Shown: positions 46,593 to 59,110, counted from the first letter of the stretch. The stretch: DNA of 64,000 nt from Ectobius pallidus (GCA_964059195.1 CAXKWD010000011.1:29619066-29683065); one strand, 5' to 3'. The notes: generated by a model from the sequence alone, not told the origin. Made by a program: numbers and translations.

Positions 46593-46700
46593 ATATTTAT
46601 TTATTTATTTCATTTTACCCTGACGAAGTTTAAGCTAAAAGGCCTTCTCTTCCATTAAACTAGAGGGAAATACACGAATTACAAGAATTAAAAACTTAAC
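46593..46700 (-). mobile_element. LINE 3' end with (AAAT)n tail
   Basis: Plus-strand TTTATTTATTTATTTC (46597-46611) is followed by ACCCTGACGAAGTTTAAGC and AAAGGCCTTCTCTTCC, homologous to the 3' end at 41845-41890. Same orientation, different tail unit. The 5' limit is not visible. Confidence 0.55.
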
Positions 46701-48699
46701 ACGTCGTCGGTGAACTGACTTACATATAAAAAAGTACAGCTTCTGTTTACTGTAAATGTATTGTTCTAAACATAAAGTGTGGAAATCCCCAATAATTTGT
46801 GGGCACTTCTATGTGAGATGTATGGAATAAACCACACGTGTACTTGTGTAAAATGTCAAAAAAGTGATTTTTTTTTTTTGGTACTAAAAGAAAGCTGATT
46901 TCTTTATGAACAATTTGATGTATCATTTACTGCATAAGTGTATTTTTAAGTCCTTGAAATAGGACTTTAAACTAATCAGTCGAGGACCATATACTCTAAT
47001 ACTCTTAACATTTTTCTTTTAATTTCCCAAAAACTTAAATTTTAAATATATTGGTGCACTTTTCTCAGGATTGGATGGACAGATCTGCATGAAAATTTTC
47101 ACACATTTATTTCTAACAGGTGTGTTTGCTGGTAACTAAAATCATTGCAATATCTTAATTACTTCATAAAGTGCCTGTCATTAATCATTGGAAAATTAAG
47201 AAAAATTATCTTTACATTTTCACATTTGAAAAAAAAAATCATATTTCTTATTCTGACTACGATAGGATAATGATTCTAGTTCCCAAAAATAAGTCATTAC
47301 TGTAGATAATGCTGGTAAAAAATCAATACAATCCTTAATTTAGTTCATGAACAAAGGTACACTGAATTTTTCAGAATTTTCATATTTTTTTAACAATATT
47401 TTTTTTTTTAATATTTCATTAAAAGCTTTCTATATGGACCAGATATATATTTTTTTTAGAAAATGTTTATCTATGCTTTTTCAACATCTCTTAAAAATTT
47501 CAAGCAGATAGCACTGAAAGTTTATGAGATACAGACAAAAATGTGGAACGATGCATTTTATAGGCAAATTACACTACCTGGTTACCTTAAAGATTAGCAG
47601 CAGACGAACATATTTAGATGCACTTCCCTATTATACTGTATTATATTATTGAATGAAAGATGCGCTAAATAAGGTATTTTTGAGAACATGCTACTGATAC
47701 TACTGATCCACCACCACTGAGTGAGGAGCGTGAATGCTACAAATCTATATCAGGTCACAATTCCAGCTACTGAAGCAGTTAGTGGCAGTTACTATATCCT
47801 CCAGTAAACTCCTCGACAACTTTACGACGTTCAGATCACCTTTATGGCAAATAAAAGCAGAAATACATGGAGAATATGATACAATTGGCAATAAAATTGC
47901 GTGGTGCTGTACGATTATATTGTCAGCACCTGTAAAGTTGTATGTACTACATTGTGACGAATATGTTTGGCTTTAAATATACGTGTAGACCGTGAAGTCT
48001 AACTTCTTCTCTTTCTTCAGATAACATTAATGCACCATGGTGCAAATGGTAGGAAAACTTAAGACAGAAAATGAACCATGAGTTCCTGAAACGAAGAAGA
48101 CAGTTCTTTCCTTTTTTGCTGAATTTTTAGCGGATCGTCCAATACTGAAATTAATCAAGTATGGTTGTTCTTATAGCATAAACACAGGGTAGTATTTTCC
48201 TGAATCATGTTGAAATATGGCACTGTATTATTTCGGTTTCTCATCTACACGCTGCAAAATATGCAAGTGTTCATATTTATTTGTTGATGTTATAAAGTAT
48301 TTTTTTTTTAGTTTTATACTAATATTTTCAGTTTTCTATGTTCGATAAAATGTGAAGATTAATCAGAAAAAAAGGAGATTTTTTTTTTAATTCTTTGAAA
48401 CCAAAGTTAGAGAATTTAAATAGGAAATTATTTAAAATATAAATTCTATGCAATAGTTCATAAATCCTGCTTGGTATGTTTTGTTTCAACACATACTCAC
48501 ACTTAGATTAGTAACCATAAAAACAGAGATCACCTATTGTTAGCTTCCTCTTAAAAATGACTAATGATTTATCTGGGCTCAAGAATTAAATATTTAAATC
48601 ATGAAAAATTACTGAGATTTAAATAAACTCCGGTAGTTAAGACAGTATGAGCTGAAATGAAATACGTGTCTAAATTGAAAAGAGTAACTTCTTCCTTGG
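46701..48699. other. AT-rich stretch, no gene seen
   Basis: 46860-47560 has many A/T runs and phrases such as GGATGGACAGATCTGCATG that suggest an old non-coding element, but no inverted or direct repeat was found. The frame at 47734-47976 (80 codons, plus) has no domain. Confidence 0.35.
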
Positions 48700-48799
48700 A
48701 TTGAAACTGGACCATTTTATTCGTTGCTACGTTCCCTACTAGCGAAAAAAAGAAAGGTCAAGATGAAGAGAGACAGGAGTGTAGAAGGAGAAAGGAAGA

Positions 48800-49030
48800 G
48801 AGCGGGAATGTTCTTAAAGTAGGGGCTACGATCTGGATCAACAATTGAACAGGGCTTGGACAACATGAACACATAACAAACAAGAACATTCGAGGTAGCT
48901 GTGAGTAAATCCAAATCCGGCACTGCCCTTTGCCACACTCAAATAGGCCGGCTCGGGAACTAAATCCGCGATCTCCCGAATGTGAATCTGCTACGTTAAC
49001 GCCTCGGCCAACTAGTTGGTACGGTGCAGT
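48800..49030 (-). mobile_element. tRNA-headed SINE
   Basis: The minus-strand head reads GGCCGAGGCGTTAACGTAGC (A-box region) and ATCGCGGATTTAGTTCCCGAG (degenerate B-box), given as patterns, then GCCGGCC and a body including GCAGTGCCGGATTTGGATTT. The 3' end is not clear. Confidence 0.55.
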
Positions 49031-50377
49031 TAGAAAGCAAAGTAATACTCATATTTATAAATCTGTGGTTATTTGGCAGAAGGCGACATGTCATTTTTTA
49101 TTGTTTAGAAGTGTGGTAACTGCTAATCTTTATGATACGGCAAAACATGATATGTAGGCCTATATTACTAATAGTTGCAGAGCTATTGATATTGTCAGTT
49201 ACTGATTTGTCACTTTTTACAGATAAATGTATAAGCAGAATTTTATATGTAAACAGATAAGGTTTTGCCATCTTAAAAATGTACATATCAGTTTTTGCCA
49301 TTAAATAGAAACAATAAGGCGTAGTACAGAATTCCAATACATTAGAGGCATTCATTATAAGTAAACGATTTCTTTAACTGAGAGCCTTTTCAAAAACTAA
49401 AGTTGTCTTAAGATGAAGTAGCACAATGGAAAGAGAACACTAGTTTAAAACAGAAATGTGATTTCTGCAATCAAGTCATACATATTGGTATTAAATGTCA
49501 CTCCTACGGCATAGCAATCATATCAAGCCACGCTATATTGATTAAATAAAGCCTCCAGTACGCTTTTCGTATTCCGCCAGTCCCCTAATGAAGTAGGACC
49601 TTATCAATAATGAACAGTCCTCAGCCTCCAAGAAAACGCGCATAATACTTCTTCCATGGTGCGATGCATATTTAAACACGCTGAAGCAGAACATCTGAAT
49701 CCCAGAACAAAACGCGTCTCTCTACTCAATCCGTTTCTCCATACAAATGCTATTATTTCGCAATATTTTATGTCTCGTCTCGTTAACTTAAGATAACAAT
49801 GGAAGTAACGTAAAACAATGAGACAAATAATCAGTAATATAATTTTCATGAAACACGTTTGATTTTATTATTGAAGCCAAAATACGACGGTTTAGGGTAT
49901 GTGAATGAATGAGAATTCGATTTTTCTTTACACTTCTCAATAGAATAATAACTTTTTCATGATTATGTCACGTAAAACGTGTATTATGTGATGTTAAGCT
50001 TAATGAAATGTAATGATATATGCTATTAATGAAATTAGGTAATAATTGTTGTGCTTAATTATTATTCTGAAGGAATTAAGAATTTTACAAATAAAATATT
50101 GTTGCATTCGAAATATTACAAAAGTAATAATTGTTTTTCAGGCCCAACTGCATGGAAAGACAAACGTTAGGTAGGCTACAAAATTATACATTTTTACAAA
50201 ATGAATATAATAAATAAATAAACCTAGAAACTCAATTTAAATGCAAAGACTTGTGCTCTTTATAAAAATAATCCGCCCAATAAAAGATTAATACCGCCAA
50301 ATGCCCTTAGAGGTACGACAGTATTTATCATTCAAAGGTATGTACGGAAAATATTACTTGAACTACGTTACATCTTA
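49031..50377. other. AT-rich stretch, no gene seen
   Basis: Frames at 49098-49355 and 49604-49849 (minus) show no domain. TAGGCCTA lies near 49154. Confidence 0.45.
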
Positions 50378-50760
50378 CCCGATGGTGTAGAGGTAGCGTG
50401 CCCTATCCAAATGTCGTGGGTTCAAACCCGGCCGCGGAAAATGGATTTTCAGGACGTTAAAATCCTGGGCACGGAGTTTTCGGGAGGGACTTAAAACTGG
50501 AGGCCCGTGTTGTAGATTTACGGCTCCTTAAAGAACTCCAAGCCAATATTAGAGCCTATGGACAATATTCCTCAGCCCTTTCATGTCCAAGTAACAGGAC
50601 TATCTTAATTTCCTCTCGAGAGTTGTTGATACGATAGGCTTACCCTTTTATTTTTGCCCTCTCTCGGAAAATAAGTTTAACTAAATTAGTCCCAGGTACC
50701 GAAACCTCCACGAGAGGCCCTCTGTTCCCCTTGGGGGCTAATCGGAATAAATCATCAATC
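50378..50760 (+). mobile_element. tRNA-headed SINE, probably near full length
   Basis: The head CCCGATGGTGTAGAGGTAGC (A-box) and GGGTTCAAACCCGG (B-box, about 50420) are well preserved. The body runs through GGCACGGAGTTTTCGGGAGG, CAAGTAACAGGAC and GGGGCTAATCGGAATAAATC. GC content is clearly above the flanks. No close second copy was seen in the window. Confidence 0.75.
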
Positions 50761-51559
50761 ATGTCACATATTTATTCGTAACAGCGGTTTGAAGTCGCAG
50801 AAATGTTCAGAAAGCGAGTTTGTGAAATCTACGTCTGAAATAAAACTTGCTTCTAAACCGTACTGCATTAATATATATTTTTTATTTATATATAACAAGT
50901 CCTAACATACGTGAAACATGTTTACCGGTATTGATTAAATCCACACTATAAAATAATGCAATGTACACCCTATGAAGCTTATAATACATTTAAGAAAGTA
51001 CTATAACCCCACAGAAAATGGCGACAGCCATCGCTGCTTAAAGAGTTTAAATGGCTCGAAATGCAAATAGCCCTATATATCCACTGTTGGGAAGCCGAGT
51101 CACATTCATATACGACATACGCAGGGCATAAAACTTAAAGTAATAATTTATTTATGTAAATTATGTAATTTTAATACACTAATAGGTCTACGCTTTGTAA
51201 AAAAGGGCATTTGGTGTTCAGATATGAACAAAATGAATAGGTCCGTTAGATTATAGCCTATAAAGGACCTATTCTAAACAACTGTTTTTGCTAGTAGAAA
51301 TGAAAGTTTCTGGGATGCTGTAAGAAAAAATAATTATAACCTGCAAAAGATCTTTAAAAAGCACAACAGCCTATGTCATAAAATTTAATTGATTATGTTT
51401 TGAGTATTATATTCTTTAGAGGAAAATTCATTTTGGGCAAAAACCGAACCCAAACTTTCAGCTTAATACGCTGATGTTCAACACTTTTGCATTTAAAACA
51501 TGCCTACCGTCTGGGACGTTAACTACAGTTAAACTACCCACAATAGCAAACAATAATCA
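50761..51559. other. AT-rich stretch, no gene seen
   Basis: Nothing recognised. Confidence 0.45.
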
Positions 51560-52230
51560 ATAGCAAAATGCCCGATTTGGAGTTAAGCAATACCGCGAGG
51601 GTGTTGAGATTTTAAGTAAAAATTCCGGGACCGAATTCGATAGCTCAGTGAGTCTGTGGGACGGAATTAAGATCTGGGCATCCTCGTGGAGCGGTAACAG
51701 AAACTTTTCTCACATCAAGGATTTATCACGTCAGCCTGAAGACGATCCAATCGATTTCTTTGCTAAACAATAACAGCGCGCTGCCTTCTTTACATTATAA
51801 TATGCTTATCTAGGAGATGTCATAAGACCAAAGGCAGGGGGAGTAACCGTAATCTTGCGTCTCAAGAAAGTCTGGAGCCCGAGTCGTCTTTCTAACGCAA
51901 TTTGCATTTCATGGCAGCTTAACGATCTTAATTAGCAGGGAGTGGTCGGACGGGAGCTATTGAATCGCGGAGCGCCCCCCCCCCCTCGCCTGAACGGATC
52001 GCAATAGCCTGAACGCCACAGCGGTTAAATTACAACTAGTATACGAGTCGTAAGAGTTTAATGTTTCTTTACTGGGAAACACCTGCCTAGAAGCCGTACA
52101 ATTACACAAAACACTAACGCTAGTATATCTAAACGCGTTTATCCCTCCCCCCTACCTGCATTCATCTTGCGAAGGGGAGACGCTGCTAAACGTCTTCTTG
52201 TGAGAAATTAAATGGGTGCCTTATTCCTTA
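51560..52230. promoter_or_regulatory. GC-richer low-copy block, possible regulatory element
   Basis: It contrasts with AT-rich flanks and shows no repeat features. It holds an octamer ATTTGCAT (51900-51907) and a homeodomain-like TTAATTAG (51928-51935) within 40 bp, plus an AACAATA Sox-like word near 51767 and a C11 run at 51975-51985. Such clustering is seen in enhancers, but it also arises by chance. No frame was recognised. Confidence 0.25.
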
Positions 52231-52341
52231 GGTGAAGAGTTCATTTTCATTTATACCAAACCGTGGCCAAGAGCCAGAGTATGCGAGTCATAGGTTAAAC
52301 TCGCTACATCGTGTATCTTTGCATTTTAGCAGAGCTACAAA

Positions 52342-52512
52342 TTAATTTCGCCCAAAAAAATCTTCAGCATTATCATACATCCCTTGTAGCTTCCCTAATT
52401 TCTTCCCCAGTCTTACATGTCTCTTATTACTGTCTTCTACTGCCCTTGCATAGGTTCTCACTGCATACCATCTCTGTCCTCTCTTAAGTTTCTTTAATCC
52501 ATTTTTTGTGAA
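52342..52512 (-). CDS. Unrecognised 56-codon open frame, possibly a buried exon or old ORF fragment
   Basis: The minus frame between two stops reads KNGLKKLKRGQRWYAVRT and then ARAVEDSNKRHVRLGKKL, ending DNAEDFFGRN. Amino-acid composition is protein-like (charged, balanced) and unlike the Leu/Phe/Ile-rich noise frames around it. There is no in-frame ATG near the start, so it would have to be an exon or part of a broken gene or transposon. I do not recognise the family. The flanks are AT-rich with no obvious splice acceptor. Confidence 0.2.
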   Translation of the reverse strand, partial: FTKNGLKKLKRGQRWYAVRTYARAVEDSNKRHVRLGKKLGKLQGMYDNAEDFFGRN

Positions 52513-52768
52513 TTATAAGCCTAAGATTTTTCTCGTTATTTCACTATCATAACTAAACTTCGGAATTTTAGATTGCTAAGGTAATTTTAAGTGTCTACAA
52601 TAGGCTCTAAATGATTATGGCTTTAAAGTAGGAAAATAGACTTCATTATAAAATCGTTAATTCCAATTAAGCTGTCAATTTTCTTAAATATCACAATTAT
52701 AACCTCTGCAGTCCCCGTGTATCATGTACGATATATCAGGTTTCGAATTTTTTCTCCCTATTTGAACG

Positions 52769-52803
52769 AGTTCAGTTCAGTTCAGTTCAGTTCAGTTCAG
52801 TTT
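52769..52803 (-). repeat. (CTGAA)n tail of the LINE
   Basis: Plus-strand TTCAG units, seven copies, directly at the 3' end of the LINE below. Confidence 0.9.
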
Positions 52804-53400
52804 AATATTCACCATTTGAGCAAAATACATGTTTGGTATAGGCTTCGTCAAATTTTACATATAAAATATTTTCATTTTATAAAAGAAAAAGAAAAATAAA
52901 GGCATTACTACACTTCACAATTTAATAATTAGATGTCATCTTTGATTACATTGTCAAAATCACTCACTTTATAAAAAGGACGTTTTACTAGCCATTTATA
53001 TAATCTTCTTTTAAACATGTTAATATTTAAGTTTTGAGTTTTCCTTGGCAAATTGTTGTAAATTTCTATTCCCATTTGTTTGTAATATTTTGAAGTTTTT
53101 TGTAATCTGTGAGGTGGAATATCAATTTTGTTCAACCTCCTTGGATAATGATTATGAATATCTTCTCTTATATTATACATGTGTAGATTCTTCCTAACTA
53201 AACACAAAACATCATATATGTACAAATAAAATTAATAACTGTTCAAACTTCTCTATTTACAAAATAATGGTCTACAATGTTCTCTTATTTTAGCACTGGT
53301 CAATGTTCTAAGAGCTTTCCTTTGAATTACCAATACTTTCTCAATTCTGGAATTGCTTCAGGAATTACAAGAGTCAAAGTAATGAAGGCTGGTGGTATCA
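52804..53400 (-). pseudogene. LINE reverse transcriptase C-terminus with 3' UTR
   Basis: On the minus strand the frame gives NSRIEKVLVIQRKALRTL, then SAKIREHCRPLF, a TAG stop, and a second open part (52929-53225) reading YIYDVLCLVRKNLHMYNI, PPHRLQKTSKYYKQMGIEIYNNLP and FKRRLYKWL. This order is the characteristic C-terminus of a large class of insect non-LTR polymerases. Two in-frame stops (one upstream of NSRIEK, one after PLF) mark it as dead. After the natural stop there is an AT-rich UTR of about 120 bp, then the (CTGAA)n tail. The catalytic part is absent (5' truncation near 53400). Confidence 0.85.
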
Positions 53401-54623
53401 TGTTTGATACTGCACTGTTTGATCATATTACTTTCTATCTTTGTCTGCTATGTATCCATGGTTGAATTAAAAAAAACGTAAAAACTTAAATATAGAGGCG
53501 ATGTATCATATATGATAAAAACCTAAAACCCTATAGAACCTGGACGTACCTTGAAAAGGCAGAATTGTCAAGTTACCGTGACTGCTTATTACTAACGGTC
53601 AGTTAGAAGTTTAGGCATATTGAGTTTGTCACTATAATATCTGCTTTCTTCCCTCACTCCGAGAAATTAAGAACTAAAAATCCAAACAAAACCAAAGAAG
53701 AAATTGTGATATCAACCGACGGGTACTGAATATCTGGTAGCTTTATATTGTAGAAGAAGTGAATTTGTTCGTCTGTATTTCCATCTTTTCTCCATCTCGT
53801 TACTAGAGTTTCTTACGGTCCCCTTTAGGCTTGAGAGAACTTTAATTCTTTCCCCATATTAGTCTAATAGTCTGTGCTGTAAGGAACCACAATTTGTTAA
53901 GGAACCATATATCTTTTCCGTCAATGAATAAATCCATAGCTTATGTTTAAACTAAGAAGAACCTTTCATTTGTATTATTCAAATGAGAAACATGATAATA
54001 ATTTGCTAAATCGGGGTTCCATTGTCTTGCACCTCGTCCCCTCACAAGCACGTCTCAGCTGTTATTGATTTCTTTCAGTGGGCCGCGTAAGTACAGAGTT
54101 TCTAGTTATATAGGCTAATTGAGAAAAAGGCTTGCCAACAAAAGACAGAATAATTGAATGACTGAAGAAAGTGCTCTATTGAAATAAAACAAAATGGGAA
54201 AGAAAAATAATCAAAAACAAACAACACAGAACATAATAATAAACGTAAAATAACAAGATAGAAAGAAAATAATAACTTTCGGATAAATAATAAGGTAAAA
54301 TACTTGACGAATAGATGCATAAGCAATACGCAAGCTGAAGTAGCCGGGCGATAAAGTTGGTAAGTCACTGTTCGTGTATAGGATATTTTCTATTGACGCA
54401 CTAGCTGACCTCATTGACTGACTAAATTATAGACTGTCTGTATGAATTGTAGGCTACCGAGAGAAATAAAATCTATATGAGTGTGAATGATTGATTCTAT
54501 TATGTATGAAGGAAAGATGGAGGTAAGGAAGAAAGCAAGAAAAGGAAAGAAGCAAGTAAGGACACTATTAAGAAAGGAATGAAGGAGGAATGGGAGCATA
54601 TGTAAGTTACTGTGCAAATTACA
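53401..54623. other. AT-rich stretch, no gene seen
   Basis: Phe/Leu-rich minus frames at 54102-54414 are compositional. Nothing else recognised. Confidence 0.4.
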
Positions 54624-54792
54624 TACGAGGCGCAGTCTAAAAGTTCCCGGAATTTCTTTGTAAATATTTATTACCACAATATAGGTACACGTTTACTCAA
54701 TCGCCTTCAAAATAGGCTCCTTCAGAACACACTTACTTGTGGTAATAAATAATTACAACGAAATTCCGGGAACTTTTTGACTGCCCCTCGTA
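54624..54792 (-). mobile_element. Mariner-derived MITE (165 bp) with TA duplications
   Basis: TIRs of about 55 bp: left CGAGGCGCAGTCTAAAAGTT and right, in reverse complement, CGAGGGGCAGTCAAAAAGTT, both continuing CCCGGAATTTC. They are flanked by TA at 54624-54625 and 54791-54792. Inside, the minus strand of 54697-54720 reads GAYFEGD and then a stop. YFEGD is the conserved C-terminal signature of mariner transposases. So only the transposase 3' end survives, placed between two copies of the terminal repeat. Confidence 0.9.
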
Positions 54793-57061
54793 CTCAAACC
54801 ATGAACTACTTTTACCTTACTGACACAGAAAGGGACGGGAACAGCCCCTAGCGTACTGAAGTAGGAGGTTTATTGTTCTGCTCTTACCTTTAATGGGATT
54901 ATATGAAAAATATGGTGTTATGCGGACATATCAAGACACCCACATGCTCCTCCCATCTCCCCTCTGGTCAGAATTGCACTGTTTACCGAAATGACTGACC
55001 GTCCTTTGAAGTTGGCGTCCCGGATGAAGCTCTTTCCCTACAAAACAGAGGGAGCAGTACCAATGCATTTTTACGAAAGGCTCAGGACACTCAAAAATTG
55101 TTTGTATGGAGTTCGCATGCAGTCCTGTCAGAGTCGCCTGAAGATACCACCTATGATTGTCACCCCGAAGATTTTTCTTTGAAGTGGGATGAAGATAAAT
55201 GAAGAAGAGAAAGGGAGATAAGAGACAGAAGAGTGTTGGTGGAATGAATTTCGGCAACGAGAGAGCCAAAGAAATATCCGAAAAATCCCAGTTTCGTCCA
55301 CCATTTAAAACGGTTGAATTCAGCTTCATTAAAATTTCAACGTCTTTCTTTAATCAACGTTTCGGGTGGTGTAGAGAACCACGAACCGTAAAGTGATGAG
55401 GAACCGTTAAGCACTAGCAACTTGTGGAAGAACGAGATAGGAGCCACGAACCTTTAGTTCGCCACTAGAACGTTACATTTGGAGATCTCCCTCCTTTCCC
55501 TGATGTACTATTGGCTTATTCCCAGAAACTATTAGAGTTCGTCCAAATCTTCCACGAAGGCTTTATACAACATACCAATGTTTTCAGCGAGGTATAGTGG
55601 AGCCTGGAAAAAAGATAGTTCTTGGGAACATAGAAGTGATAAAGCATATGACTACTAGGCAAGAGTTCTTTGATTTAATTCCTGGCTTTTAAAAAACTCT
55701 ACGAGCAAAGTATAGGCTATATTTCACTCAGGTGACTGACAAAACTGCTGACTGAGCGAACTGGTGAGAGTGCAAAAATATAAAGTGAGAAGACAGAGAT
55801 AAAGAAATAAAAATAAAAATAAGGAAAGAATGAATGATTGTAGGAGTTATGGAACAGAATAAAGAGATGCCTGCATTAGAGTATCACACCGTGCCGGTCA
55901 AACAGCAAAGGAATTGTCTTGCGTTATGAATGATTGTGGCATCCCGCCAGGATGAAGCTACAGCAGCGGAAACGCGAAAAATAAAAACAGTTTTATGAAA
56001 AGAAAGCACGGGAGCAAAGAAACCAACAACCCATTATTAAATCTCAGATAATTGTCCGCCGCTGAAAAAAAGAACAGAGCATTTAACTATTTAATTCTAA
56101 CTGTGCAGACAGTTTAGAATGTTGCCTCTGGACTGTGAAAGAAACAGCTACGATCCCATAGGATGCAAACTGCCAATAAGAACCTTCGCATCGCCTTTAC
56201 TGTACATTATAGGCTATACTAGTTATAATCGTGTATGGCAATCTTATCATAGGTAATCCCACGAGAGTTTACGAGTTTATCGATAGATTCGCGACTGTGC
56301 AGCAGGAGCGAATTTATCTTATGAAACTCGTCAACTTGAGTTGGATTTATTAAGACTATTCCACGAATAAAAATGTAAGGGATTATACAAATAATAATTA
56401 CTTTCGTCCTTTGTTATATAAAAACAAAACTAACAGCTGCGAGTTCACGGCATACTATGAACCAACCATCCACGAATCGATTCAAGTTACCATGTTCATG
56501 GTTTGACCAGTGAGCTACCAACTGTGCATATATGACATAGTTAACTTCATTCAGGTAAGCTAACAGCAGAACAGAATACAAAAAAAGCACATGAACTGGC
56601 TTGCACCAAATGGAAGCTATGTTTTTAATCAATGTACATTTCTATTATTTCAATTTCTAAACAAGTTATGTTGCATAAAATGTTTTTGTGATGCTTAAAT
56701 GACAGCGTGTGACGTATTAATCACTGCACTAAGAGGCTTACGTGTCCAGTAAGGGGCAGACGATTTTATCGATAAAACAGGGTCCTCATATTAATAGCAA
56801 CCATTTTATAAGATAAACGACGATGATTGGTCTATATCCGAGGAATTGCTAAACGTTATTGGTCAATATCAAACACGCGACGGATAAGTGGAATAGTCTT
56901 GTTAAAATTGTAAGCCATATTCATATGATGCGACCAATTTAAATAATAAGTAATTTATGGTCAATCAATTTAGGATCCCCAGCAACTAATTTCTAAATAC
57001 GTGCTTAGTGTAGTCTCTGTACACTAAACTACGTGTTACTACATCTCATCAAGGAAGGGGT
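54793..57061. other. Mixed stretch, no gene recognised
   Basis: 54930-55560 is GC-richer with opposed frames (minus 54931-55329, 132 codons; plus 54991-55182) but no domains. 56445-56530 has a very weak tRNA-like word set on the minus strand (GTTGGTAGCTCACTGGTC). TATCGATA occurs at 56278-56285 and 56766-56773. Confidence 0.35.
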
Positions 57062-57345
57062 CTACCGTCCGAGAAGCATTGTCAACTACCTCCCTCAATC
57101 TTCAATGGCAGATGGCAAAATTGGAGTATGTGGTCAGCAAAACGACTGCCACGGGGGTTTGTTTTCTTAACTGGAATAGTTACATCCTTAGATTACTAAA
57201 GTGACTCTTTATTTCTTGTCTCGTTCACTTCGATCCAGACCTTTCTGACAAAAATCAGAGGTTTTACTTAGACTCAAGCCTGGACCTGGAGAACCGTAGG
57301 AACCCACGGTAATCCCTAGACCACATAGGCAGTTAGAGATCTTAC
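57062..57345 (-). mobile_element. Diverged SINE, family B
   Basis: The minus-strand head TATGTGGTCTAGGGATTACC and body words (plus strand GGCAGATGGCAAAATTGGAG, GGTCAGCA, CCACGGGGG) follow the same order as in 32657-32907. The B-box is eroded. Confidence 0.55.
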
Positions 57346-57674
57346 AGCACTCACTGTCAGATTGCGCCAGGCGAGACGGCAGGTCATAATATTATGTTCT
57401 GTAAAAATTGCAATAAATGTGGCAATAGGGACTCTATGCCAGAAAACACACGGGTATACAACAAATCAATGTTTGCATGAATGGAGATGACCTATAGATA
57501 TTGTTCGATGTCACGGAATAATTATTCTATCCGGAATTAGCCTGGATAATATACGGGTTAAAACCATTGAAACCTCAATCACTTCCATGAATAGATTTTT
57601 ACTTATGGAAAGGGAAGTATAATCTGTTTTTATCAGATGGCAGAAACAGGAAGAGGGCAAGCAAACCGACGATT

Positions 57675-57915
57675 TGGTTGTTGCGGTTATTTAACGACGG
57701 AGGTGTAATGCTTCTTAGGCCTAAGACCGTCGCCGGTGTGAAGAATTTTGTCCCGCAGGAGTAAATCTGTAAAATCCTGTAAATCTACAGACTTGGAACT
57801 GACAGATTTAGGTAGGCGTACACATAAATGAATACTTGGACCGGGATTGAACGCGTGCCTTTGGGCACAGAAAGCCAATGATATGTTGACTGCGCCACTG
57901 AGACCAACATAACCA
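57675..57915 (-). mobile_element. tRNA-headed SINE, family with CTCCTGCGGGACAAAATTC
   Basis: The minus-strand head has TGGTCTCAGTGGCGCAGTC (A-box) and GCGTTCAATCCCGG (B-box). The body contains ACTCCTGCGGGACAAAATTC near 57742-57762, shared with the plus-strand SINE at 19.2 kb, then CACACCGGCGACGG and a 3' end CCGTCGTTAAATAACCGC. Moderate GC and intact boxes suggest a fairly recent copy. Frames at 57687-58135 minus are readings through it. Confidence 0.75.
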
Positions 57916-59110
57916 ATAAAGCCCAAAGGCTGTGTGGACCTGTGTGCTTTACCAGGACTAGCTTGGTTTCCTGTTGTCTGCCGTAAGAACGGTAGGAATG
58001 GGATGATGGTAAACAAACCAGAAAACAAAACACTCTAGAGATTATGTTATATAAATTTGAAAATGGGAAAATGTCACGTGGAAACATTAAGCAGATAATG
58101 TGGTCCAAAGAGGACCCACCGCACTGGGATTCCAAGTCAGATTCCCAACTAACTGAGCCTAGACGTGACTTCTTAAGAGCAGAAATACATATTTCAAGGT
58201 CTAAAAATTATATTTTGAAAATATTTTGTAATAGGCCTATATTACTTTTCGCCTAATATGGTAAAAAGTTCTTAATATGCATTAGGCCTATATACCAACT
58301 GGTAAGCCTATGATTTATGGTAAATATGTTCGGAGGATACCTTCTTGATCCTTTTAAAAAAATAATTTTGCCGCTATTTTTCTTAAATTTGCAGTTTACA
58401 ACATGCTTACATCGTAATTCAAGAAGAATTCTAGAAATTGTATATAAAAAAGTCATACTGGGACAGTTTAGTCATCTAAACAATTGTACTAGAAGTGTTT
58501 TGAACACCATGTCGTTGCTTAAAAAATAACGATTCCTACATGGCTCACAAAAATGTTAAAAATTTATACATATACATAATGATGTAGGTCTAGGGAATAT
58601 TCATCATGCCAAATTTCCTTCCCATAGATCTGCATGATCCTGACATGTATTTTTTCATTACCGTGCCATAAGGTCTTTCCCAAAATGCCGTAGTTAATTT
58701 TCATTAAGGTGCCATTAAGTCGTAAGGTGCCGTATCTTTACAAGACGTTTGAAGGCTCACAACTGTTGCAGTCAAGACAACCGATGAATGTCTTAGTAGT
58801 AAAGGCCACCCTTGACTTCTGAGAGGGAAATGATAAGGAGAAGATGATATGGGAGAAAAGTCTAAGCGCCAGAGCATTTATAAGATATTTGTCCTAACGG
58901 ATGCGGGAAAAATATTGACAGAAAGTCGAACCAGTTAATTCGATGCAAGCAGAATTCAAACTCAAGACTCATATCGCAAGTCAGAACAGCTCCAAGTCAA
59001 AGGGTTAACTTGGCTTGATCAGAACTGGTAAGTTATAGGGAAGAAGTATGAATGGGTGTGGCCCTTCGTATTTCACGGAGTCTAATGCTGAGGGTCTGCT
59101 TTAGCCCGCT
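57916..59110. other. AT-rich stretch, no gene seen
   Basis: 58655-58735 has loosely repeated AAGGTGCCRTA words. No frame with a domain. Confidence 0.4.

Noticed and set aside
46860..47560. Possible old non-coding element
   Set aside because: Phrases look repeat-like but no inverted repeat, direct repeat or second copy could be found in the window.
56445..56530. tRNA-like SINE head on the minus strand
   Set aside because: Only an A-box-like word is convincing; the B-box candidate is too degenerate.
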